A DNA stretch of 7,442 nucleotides from Methylacidiphilum sp. GTDB lineage: Bacteria > Verrucomicrobiota > Verrucomicrobiia > CAIQCK01. Position numbers and translations under genes: made by a program. Below are positions 1 through 4,124 of the stretch, one piece after another. The stretch lies in NCBI GenBank assembly GCA_020718125.1, contig DYDC01000130.1:1-7442 (forward strand), given 5' to 3'. Under the pieces are notes generated by a model. It saw only the letters and a program-made list of their open reading frames with translations, had not been told where the DNA came from and made no database searches. Positions within the stretch are counted from its first letter, which is position 1. Every line of letters begins with the position of its first letter.

Positions 1-539
1 GCCTCCAGCGTCTCGTTCATACGCCGGTTCAACTCAATCTTGTCGTCCAGCGCCCCCAATACCGCAGCGATGGCGCGTTGGTCGGGGAGGGGCGGCAGAT
101 GGAGTTTCACTTGCGTCATTGTGCGTGCGCTTGCGTTCGGCTGCGCGGATTTATCGCCAAGCACACCGCGCATGTAGTCCCAGAAATCCTCGGACTTCAG
201 GAAATACGCGATGAAGCGAGCATCAGCCTTTGAACCGACCTTGAGCCTGACGAGGTATGAGGCAAAGACAGCATCAGGTGGATTGGCGATGTAGGCACTG
301 ACGCCGGTGGTAGCGCCGGTGCGTGCGATCACAACGTCTCCGTGATGCAGACGGTATCCGGCAGCGTCGGCGGTTTCTATCTCGCAGTGCGGAACGCTCT
401 GCCAATTGATATGCCCCGGAACAATGTCGGTGATGCGCAGAAAGCGCGGACCTACTGGCGACTCCTTCGCTGAAGCCGTGTAGCCGTAGTCAATCGAGTC
501 GCAGAGGTCCGCGAGCCGGTATGCTGGCCACTTGCTCAC
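1..539 (-). CDS. hsdS: Type I restriction-modification specificity subunit HsdS (partial, 3' end outside window)
   Basis: This is the DNA-recognition subunit of a type I restriction-modification enzyme. It directs the HsdM methyltransferase, and the HsdR nuclease if present, to a split target sequence. About 179 residues are visible, covering the first target-recognition domain and the start of the central conserved helix. Recognisable pieces are GDVVIARTGATTG at residues 67-79, the LPPLPDQRAIAAVLGALDD segment at 148-166, and KIELNRRMNETLE after it; the last two are the classic HsdS junction between recognition domain and coiled coil. The GTG start at 539 is chosen because AAAGGAGG lies 6 nt upstream and the protein begins MSKWPAYRLADL, as HsdS proteins do. 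The GTG overlaps the TGA of a candidate 37-codon ORF by 4 nt. The reading frame is intact to the window edge. The second recognition domain cannot be seen. Confidence 0.93.
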   Translation of the reverse strand, partial: MSKWPAYRLADLCDSIDYGYTASAKESPVGPRFLRITDIVPGHINWQSVPHCEIETADAAGYRLHHGDVVIARTGATTGVSAYIANPPDAVFASYLVRLKVGSKADARFIAYFLKSEDFWDYMRGVLGDKSAQPNASARTMTQVKLHLPPLPDQRAIAAVLGALDDKIELNRRMNETLE

Positions 540-580
540 GCGCGGCCTCCTTTGCGCGCCGCAGTGGGGCGGCGGCTGGC
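535..580. repeat. Imperfect direct repeat A, copy 1 (hsdS ribosome binding site and start codon)
   Basis: This segment aligns without gaps to 645-690 at a constant offset of 110 bp, with 36 of 46 positions identical. Both copies contain CTCACG (start codon complement) and CCTCC followed by TT (ribosome binding site complement). Weaker similarity continues about 20 bp into the hsdS coding sequence. Confidence 0.6.
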
Positions 581-649
581 GCGCCTGTGTGACCGATGAG
601 ACGAAGGCGACCGAGAACCGGCGCGGGGGATGGTTCGCCACCGGCTCAC
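536..649 (-). CDS. Candidate 37-aa Arg-rich leader ORF directly upstream of hsdS
   Basis: This is a short open frame starting at GTG 649-647, with AAGGAGG (656-662) 6 nt before it. It ends in a TGA (538-536) that overlaps the hsdS GTG as GTGA. The product would begin MSRWRTIPRAG and is rich in Arg, Ser and Pro, with no domain I recognise. Its first residues, VSRW, resemble the VSKW with which hsdS begins, and the surrounding DNA is an imperfect copy of the hsdS start region. It may therefore be a translated coupling peptide or a decayed duplicate of the hsdS 5' end. The ribosome binding site and the stop-start overlap favour translation. The biased, low-complexity composition argues against a folded protein. 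No function can be assigned. Confidence 0.27.
   Translation of the reverse strand: MSRWRTIPRAGSRSPSSHRSHRRASRRPTAARKGGRA
546..553 (-). promoter_or_regulatory. Strong ribosome binding site of hsdS
   Basis: On the minus strand this reads AAAGGAGG, with 6 nt between GGAGG and the GTG codon at 539-537. It decides the hsdS start. A near copy of this site and start codon lies exactly 110 bp upstream (656-662 and GTG 649-647). Confidence 0.75.
595..620. repeat. Imperfect direct repeat B, copy 1
   Basis: This 26-nt block matches 780-805 at 23 of 26 positions. Its core ACGAAGGCGACCGAGA is also nearly the reverse complement of the short-repeat tract at 1499-1515, at the start of the four-helix-bundle gene (15 of 17 positions over 600-616). 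Confidence 0.6.
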
Positions 650-690
650 GCGGTGCCTCCTTCGCCAGCCGCAGCGACGCGGCGGCTTCC
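645..690. repeat. Imperfect direct repeat A, copy 2
   Basis: This is the partner of 535-580. It preserves the GGAGG-6 nt-GTG-AGC arrangement on the minus strand and would start the 37-codon candidate ORF. Together the copies suggest duplication of the hsdS leader. Confidence 0.6.
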
Positions 691-891
691 GGTTTGGGTT
701 TGCGGCTGCGGCCTCGCGGTTTTCATCTGGCGGCGATGGGTTCCGGCGAATGGCAGGTGCGCGGCGCGTCTGCGGGTCAGATGGGACGAAGACGACCGAG
801 AGCCGCCGCCGAAGAAAGAACACGCCCGCGGCGGCCGATGGGCCGGATGGGTTGCGGGCAACGGGACGAATGAAAGAGCGTCAGCCCTCAT
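646..891 (-). CDS. Candidate 81-aa low-complexity ORF coupled to the four-helix-bundle gene
   Basis: This open frame starts at ATG 891-889, overlapping the TGA of the four-helix-bundle gene by 4 nt (ATGA), with GGAGG (897-901) 5 nt upstream. It ends at TGA 648-646, which again overlaps the next candidate GTG start by 4 nt. The product begins MRADALSFVPLPATHP and ends RVAAAGEGGTA. It is rich in Arg, Ala, Ser and Pro, has no recognisable domain, signal peptide or membrane segment, and reads like translated GC-rich spacer. Its last residues (AAAGEGGTA) resemble the end of the following 37-residue ORF (TAARKGGRA), because both come from duplicated DNA. The case for translation rests only on the good ribosome binding site and the 4-nt overlaps at both ends. 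Confidence 0.27.
   Translation of the reverse strand: MRADALSFVPLPATHPAHRPPRACSFFGGGSRSSSSHLTRRRAAHLPFAGTHRRQMKTARPQPQTQTGSRRVAAAGEGGTA
780..805. repeat. Imperfect direct repeat B, copy 2
   Basis: This is the partner of 595-620, 185 bp away, with core ACGAAGACGACCGAGA. The A and B copies have different spacings (110 and 185 bp). An original B-A unit would thus have been duplicated and then altered by a roughly 75-bp insertion or deletion. Confidence 0.55.
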
Positions 892-1538
892 GCGGGCCTC
901 CACGGCGGTTGTTGGGCGCGGGCGGCGAGGCGGGCGCGGGTCATGCGCTCGCGCAGGCCGCCTTCCTTGAGGAAATCCTGCTCCAGCCGGCGGAGTTGCT
1001 GGTCGAGGAGGTAGTTGGCCTGGTGGATGACACAGATGATGATGTTGGCGACGACTTCGGGCGGGCGGGTTTCGATGAAGGGGCGGAAGTCTTCGTAGGA
1101 GAGGTCCGGTTTTCGGCCGAGGTTGCGGACGTAGAGGCTCTCCTTGGAGTTTTTGTCCCAGAGCGGATGGCGGTGCTGGCGCAGGTAGTCCTGATAATCG
1201 CCGAGCAATTCCTCCAAGCTGGCGCGGGCGACGCCCACGAGTTTGAGTTCGCCTTCCTTGGAGGTGCCGGAGACCTGGCTGCCCTCGGAGATGTTTTTGT
1301 TGCCGCTGCGGGCCGCCTGCACCATCTGGTCGGTGGTGCGGGATTTCCGGTCAATGAACCGCTCGCAGAACTTCACGGTGGCGTCGTAGATGATCTGGGA
1401 CTTCTGGTAGGAGAAGAGGTTTTCGTAGCCGCCGTGAGGGGGGATGAAGCCCTCCTGTGACGAATGGGACGCAGGAGACGAATGAGAAGCATTGGTCGTC
1501 TTGGTCGCCTTAGTCGCATTGCTCTTGCGGTCAGCCAT
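888..1538 (-). CDS. Four-helix-bundle protein, S23/23S rRNA intervening-sequence (IVP) type with suffix domain
   Basis: This 216-residue protein belongs to the family related to proteins encoded in 23S rRNA intervening sequences. Its biochemical role is not established. The S23-like helical core spans roughly residues 43-121, with QMVQAARSGNKNISEGS at 71-87 and the LVGVARASLEELLGDYQDYL helix at 100-119. A C-terminal extension, VVANIIICVIHQANYLLDQQ at 162-181 then LEQDFLKEGG, matches what I know as the 'four helix bundle suffix' domain. Residues 8-28 are a low-complexity run of three-residue units (ATK ATK TTN ASH SSP ASH SSQ). The ATG at 1538 overlaps the hsdM stop by 8 nt and has AAAGG upstream inside hsdM, so translation is probably coupled to hsdM. 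Its place between hsdM and hsdS suggests either a recruited accessory protein or a passenger element that landed in the operon. Confidence 0.85.
   Translation of the reverse strand: MADRKSNATKATKTTNASHSSPASHSSQEGFIPPHGGYENLFSYQKSQIIYDATVKFCERFIDRKSRTTDQMVQAARSGNKNISEGSQVSGTSKEGELKLVGVARASLEELLGDYQDYLRQHRHPLWDKNSKESLYVRNLGRKPDLSYEDFRPFIETRPPEVVANIIICVIHQANYLLDQQLRRLEQDFLKEGGLRERMTRARLAARAQQPPWRPA
1455..1517 (-). repeat. Seven-unit degenerate 9-bp tandem repeat at the 5' end of the four-helix-bundle gene
   Basis: Codons 8-28 form seven 9-nt units on the minus strand, such as GCGACTAAG, GCGACCAAG and ACGACCAAT, then units resembling CATTCGTCT. They are read as ATK, ATK, TTN, ASH, SSP, ASH, SSQ. 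The unit length is a multiple of three, so copy-number change would lengthen or shorten the N-terminus without shifting the frame. Confidence 0.65.
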
Positions 1539-3558
1539 GGCCCAGCCCTTTCAGATTTTGCCGAATCGCCTTCTCCAGCCTCGCCGATTCTGCGAACTGC
1601 TCCTCCAACGTCGCGGTGAGCCGCTTCATCTTCTGATCGAACGGCTCGCCGTCGTCCTCGGCTTCCTCCGCCCCGACGTAGCGACCCGGAGTGAGGACGT
1701 GGCCGTGGGCGCGGACCTCTTCGAGTTTCGCGGATTTGCAGAAGCCGGCGACGTCCTGGTAGGGCGCGACCGCCGGGCGCGCCGCTTTCCCTGACGATTT
1801 CGGATGGCCCAGCGGTCCAGCCCTACCGTCTCCGCGCCACGCGTGATACGTGCCGACGATCTTGGCGATGTCGCCATCCGTCAATTCGCGGTGAACGCGG
1901 TCTATCAAGCGGCCCATCTTTCGCGCATCAATGAACAGGGTCTCGCCGGGGCGGGAGCGGAAACGGCGGTCGGTCTTGTCGCGGGCGATGAACCAGAGGC
2001 AGACGGGGATTTGCGTGGTGTAGAAAAGCTGGCCGGGCAGCGCCACCATGCAATCCACGAGGTCGCTTTCGATGATGTTCTTCCGAATCTCGCCTTCGCC
2101 GGATTGGTTGGAGGACATCGCGCCGTTGGCGGAGACAAAGCCCGCCATGCCCTGCGGCGCGAGATGATGGATGATGTGCTGAATCCAAGCGAAGTTGGCA
2201 TTGCCGACGGGCGGCACGCCGAATTTCCAGCGCACGTCCTCGCGCAGCCGGTCGCCGCCCCAATCGCTGACGTTGAAGGGGAAATTGGCCAGCACGTAGT
2301 CGGCCTTGAGGTCTTTGTGGAGGTCGCGGTGAAAAGTGTCCGCCGGCTCGTTGCCGAGGTTGCCTTCGATGCCGCGGATGGCGAGGTTCATCTTGCCCAG
2401 CCGCCAAGTAGTGGGGTTGCTCTCCTGCCCGAAGATGCTGATGTCGCCGACGCGCCCGCCGTGAGCCTCGACGAACCGCTCGCTCTGGACGAACAGGCCG
2501 CACGAGCCGTCGCAAGGGTCATAGACGCGGCCTTTGTAGGGCGCGAGCATGTGGACGAGGACCTTGTCCACGCATTGCGGCGTGTAGAACTCGCCGCCCT
2601 TCTTGCCTTCGGCCCGCGCGAACTGGCCGAGGAAGTATTCATAGACGCGGCCCAAAATGTCTTGTGACCTACCCTCACCCCCTGCCCCTCTCCCACCGGG
2701 AGAGGGGTATTCCTCGATTGTGCGTTTGATAGCTTCGAGCACGGCCTGCGGATTCTGCTCAACTTCCTCGTTTCTGAAACGTCGCACGCGGAAACCCAAA
2801 GTCTCAAGATAGGCATCGCGCTTATGGTCATGCTTTCGCTTGTCCTCGCGCTCATGAATCGGGCCGTCGGTCTCAACAACCAGCTTGGCTTCTACACAAC
2901 ACAAATCCACGATGTAGTCGCCAATCTGGTGCTGGCGGCGGAACTTGAGATCCATAAATCGGCGGGCGCGCAGAAGCTCCCACAGGATCGCTTCGGCTGG
3001 CGTCTGGTTCCTTCGCAACTCACGGGCACGCTCGACCAATCCTGAAAAGTCGAATCCTCCGCGATAATGTCCCCCCTCTCCATTTGGGAGAGGGGCCGGG
3101 GGTGAGGGTCGGAAGTTGATGGTGCCGATGAGGTCAATAAGTTCGCCGAGGCGGTGCTTGTCGAGATGGGGCCGGGCGTAGTCCTTGGGCAGCACGCCTT
3201 TGAGGCCGGGGTTGTCGCGCTCGATGGCGATCATGGCGGCGTCGAGGAGTTTGCCGATGAGCGGGTCTTTGGCGCGGCCCAGCAGGCAGGTCCAGCGCGC
3301 CTCCGGCGGCACCCAGAAGATGTTGACGGCAACGTATTCGTCCCGGTCTTCGGGATCGGCACCTTTCTCCTTCTTCAAAGCGGTGTGTTTTTCCTCAAAG
3401 GCGTCGGAAATGTATTTCAGGAAGATGAGGCCGAGGACGACGTTCTTGTATTCCGACGCGTCCATGTTGCCGCGCATCTTGTCCGCCGCAGCCCAGAGCG
3501 TGGCCTCGAAACCGAGTTGCCCTCCGTTGCCGTTTGCGTTCTTCGTTTTCGTAGCCAT
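1531..3558 (-). CDS. hsdM: Type I restriction-modification DNA methyltransferase HsdM with an inserted DUF559 nuclease domain
   Basis: This is the modification subunit of the type I system: an S-adenosylmethionine-dependent N6-adenine DNA methyltransferase working with HsdS. The 675-residue product has the HsdM N-terminal helical domain (about 10-149, with FEATLWAAADKMRGNMDASE), an inserted DUF559 domain (151-296), then the catalytic domain starting RSQDILGRVYEYFLGQFARA and GGEFYTPQCV. Motif I reads DPCDGSCGLF at 347-356, where DPCCGSGG is usual. Motif IV reads NFPF at 425-428 in place of NPPF. A second insertion occupies 578-600. The C-terminus, HGHVLTPGRYVGAEEAEDDG, is typical. Removing both insertions leaves about 508 residues, the normal length. 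ATG 3558 is chosen because AGGAG precedes it by 8 nt and the protein begins MATKTKNAN then the conserved LGFEATLW. The frame is intact, but activity is uncertain given the insertions and motif changes. Confidence 0.93.
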   Translation of the reverse strand: MATKTKNANGNGGQLGFEATLWAAADKMRGNMDASEYKNVVLGLIFLKYISDAFEEKHTALKKEKGADPEDRDEYVAVNIFWVPPEARWTCLLGRAKDPLIGKLLDAAMIAIERDNPGLKGVLPKDYARPHLDKHRLGELIDLIGTINFRPSPPAPLPNGEGGHYRGGFDFSGLVERARELRRNQTPAEAILWELLRARRFMDLKFRRQHQIGDYIVDLCCVEAKLVVETDGPIHEREDKRKHDHKRDAYLETLGFRVRRFRNEEVEQNPQAVLEAIKRTIEEYPSPGGRGAGGEGRSQDILGRVYEYFLGQFARAEGKKGGEFYTPQCVDKVLVHMLAPYKGRVYDPCDGSCGLFVQSERFVEAHGGRVGDISIFGQESNPTTWRLGKMNLAIRGIEGNLGNEPADTFHRDLHKDLKADYVLANFPFNVSDWGGDRLREDVRWKFGVPPVGNANFAWIQHIIHHLAPQGMAGFVSANGAMSSNQSGEGEIRKNIIESDLVDCMVALPGQLFYTTQIPVCLWFIARDKTDRRFRSRPGETLFIDARKMGRLIDRVHRELTDGDIAKIVGTYHAWRGDGRAGPLGHPKSSGKAARPAVAPYQDVAGFCKSAKLEEVRAHGHVLTPGRYVGAEEAEDDGEPFDQKMKRLTATLEEQFAESARLEKAIRQNLKGLGHG
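1758..1827. repeat. 70-bp inverted-repeat element inserted in frame in hsdM
   Basis: The ends are 26-bp imperfect inverted repeats (1758-1783 and 1802-1827) matching at 20 of 26 positions, including GGTAGGGC at the outer ends and GACCGC then GGGC inside, with an 18-bp centre. It is read through as hsdM residues 578-600. The family normally has only a short linker here between AWRG and DVAGFCKSA, so I read it as a small non-coding repeat (REP- or MITE-like) that landed in the gene. No clear target-site duplication is visible. Confidence 0.6.
2671..2707. repeat. Terminal inverted repeat of the DUF559 element, left copy, with internal hairpin
   Basis: It begins ACCCTCACCCCC and contains a perfect 10-bp stem, CCCCTCTCCC (2685-2694) and GGGAGAGGGG (2698-2707), around a 3-nt loop. 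It matches the reverse complement of 3073-3109 at 33 of 37 positions. Three of the four differences fall at or next to the hairpin loop. Confidence 0.85.
3073..3109. repeat. Terminal inverted repeat of the DUF559 element, right copy, with internal hairpin
   Basis: The stem is CCCCTCTCC (3073-3081) and GGAGAGGGG (3087-3095) around loop ATTTG, followed by the outer end GGGGGTGAGGGT. The outer 25 bp (3085-3109) match the left copy at 24 of 25 positions. In the transcript the two ends could pair with each other across the element, or each could fold locally. Confidence 0.85.
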
Positions 3559-3566
3559 TGGCGGAA

Positions 3567-3571
3567 CTCCT
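3567..3571 (-). promoter_or_regulatory. Ribosome binding site of hsdM
   Basis: AGGAG on the minus strand lies 8 nt before ATG 3558-3556. It fixes the hsdM start here, although the frame stays open upstream to about 4002 through the neighbouring gene. Confidence 0.7.
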
Positions 3572-3581
3572 GATGGCGCGC

Positions 3582-3609
3582 AGTGTATCAAAGTGGCCGG
3601 CCGGGTCAA
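3582..3609 (-). promoter_or_regulatory. Candidate sigma70-type promoter of the hsdM operon
   Basis: On the minus strand TTGACC (3609-3604) and TACACT (3587-3582) are separated by 16 nt. A TG one base before the -10 box gives an extended -10. The expected transcript start near 3575 falls just before the AGGAG of hsdM (3571-3567). This is the only good promoter-like match in the 77-bp gap between the upstream operon and hsdM. It is judged by eye only. Confidence 0.4.
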
Positions 3610-3635
3610 CGGCAGCAAAAAGCAGCCGTCACCAG

Positions 3636-4124
3636 TCAACGAAAGTAGCGCGGCACGATCATCGGCACGCGGTGCTGGTAGTCGCGGTAGGCGTCGCCGA
3701 AACGGCGCACGAGGACGGATTCCTCCAGTTTCATCCAGCCAGCCAGCACGACGGCGCCCCAGACCGTGCCGACCACAAGCCACACCGCCGGCCAGAAGCA
3801 GGCCACGCCCCACGCCAGAAAGATGTCCGCCGAGTAGATCGGGTGGCGCACCTTCGCATAGACGCCGCGGGTCACCACCTGCTCGACAGCACCGGCGCTG
3901 CGGGCGGGCGCACGGTTGGCCCACAGGCCGCCGCCGAGAAAGTAAATCCAGTTCAGCGCGGCGGGGACAATCAGCCAGCCCGTCCAAACGGTGCGCGGCC
4001 ACAGCCAGTCATGCGGAAGCCATTGCCAGCACGCCCAAACCCCCGCCGCGACGATGGCCCACATGACCAAGGGCGACACGAGCCGGCCGCGCCAAGCTCT
4101 GGGGATCGCCGGTGACCGGCTCAC
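3636..4124 (-). CDS. Small integral-membrane methyltransferase, isoprenylcysteine carboxyl methyltransferase (ICMT)/PEMT-like
   Basis: This 162-residue membrane protein resembles the bacterial ICMT/phospholipid N-methyltransferase group, which transfers methyl groups from S-adenosylmethionine to small or lipid-like acceptors at the membrane. Hydrophobic segments lie at about 17-35, 44-66 and 100-131. The family signature is clear: TRGVYAKVRHPIYSADIFLA at 85-104 with the RHPxY motif, then LEESVLVRRFGDAYRDYQ at 133-150, where the paired Glu and YRDY help form the cofactor pocket, ending VPMIVPRYFR. GTG 4124 is preferred because it overlaps the previous gene's stop as GTGA and AAAGG lies 7 nt upstream. 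The same frame is open further upstream, but that part is antisense-like sequence inside the neighbouring gene. It is the last gene of its operon. The substrate cannot be inferred. Confidence 0.8.
   Translation of the reverse strand: MSRSPAIPRAWRGRLVSPLVMWAIVAAGVWACWQWLPHDWLWPRTVWTGWLIVPAALNWIYFLGGGLWANRAPARSAGAVEQVVTRGVYAKVRHPIYSADIFLAWGVACFWPAVWLVVGTVWGAVVLAGWMKLEESVLVRRFGDAYRDYQHRVPMIVPRYFR

Larger units (their letters stand above)
540..887. other. 348-bp interval between the four-helix-bundle gene and hsdS, built of degenerate repeats
   Basis: No recognised protein family is encoded here on either strand. The stretch holds two candidate small ORFs listed separately, an imperfect duplication of the hsdS start region (535-580 versus 645-690), and a second duplicated block (595-620 versus 780-805) whose core resembles the short repeats at the start of the four-helix-bundle gene. 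I saw no terminator or convincing promoter, so hsdS is probably expressed from the hsdM promoter by read-through. Confidence 0.6.
2671..3109 (-). mobile_element. 439-bp palindrome-bounded element carrying a DUF559 endonuclease domain, in frame inside hsdM
   Basis: The element has 37-bp terminal inverted repeats and encodes hsdM residues 151-296. The domain core is at about 176-281: RARELRRNQTPAEAILWELL, then the FRRQHQIGDYIVD strand pair, then EAKLVVETDGPIH, then LETLGFRVRRFRNEEV. This is the pattern of DUF559, a Vsr/PD-(D/E)xK-like nuclease family. The expected acidic residues are present (D218, E229, D231), as is H235. The repeat ends translate to Pro/Gly-rich linkers (SPPAPLPNGEGG and PSPGGRGAGGEG). 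The insert uses more A/T-ending codons (CAT TAT, TTT, GAT, GAA GTT) than the surrounding hsdM. It has no well-placed start codon with a ribosome binding site of its own. It is probably therefore made only as part of the HsdM fusion. Similar palindrome-flanked DUF559 genes are known to me as stand-alone genes; an in-frame insertion in a methyltransferase is not. Confidence 0.8.

Noticed and set aside
650..823. N-terminal part of a 95-codon minus-strand frame extending the 37-codon ORF
   Set aside because: The upstream start has no ribosome binding site, whereas GTG 649 has AAGGAGG at ideal spacing. The added sequence is Arg/Pro-rich spacer translation.
630..1460. Plus-strand open frame of 276 codons opposite the four-helix-bundle gene
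   Set aside because: The minus-strand four-helix protein matches a known family over its full length; the plus-strand reading is its shadow.
2950..3045. Independent start for the DUF559 domain (TTG near residue 174)
   Set aside because: The nearest purine-rich sequences are either directly adjacent or about 16 nt away, so no good ribosome binding site exists. Translation as part of hsdM is simpler.
2660..3120. Target-site duplication around the DUF559 element
   Set aside because: The flanks (GTGACCT on the left, CGGAAGT on the right) share no direct repeat, so no duplication can be claimed.
3609..3629. Stem-loop ACGGCAGC-AAAAA-GCAGCCGT after the membrane methyltransferase, as a terminator
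   Set aside because: It has one mismatch and no T-run following the stem in the minus direction; its end also overlaps the candidate -35 box. Evidence is too weak to call a terminator.
3559..4002. Upstream extension of hsdM by 148 codons
   Set aside because: The extension runs antiparallel in composition through the membrane methyltransferase gene and lacks HsdM similarity. ATG 3558 has its own AGGAG and begins the typical HsdM N-terminus.
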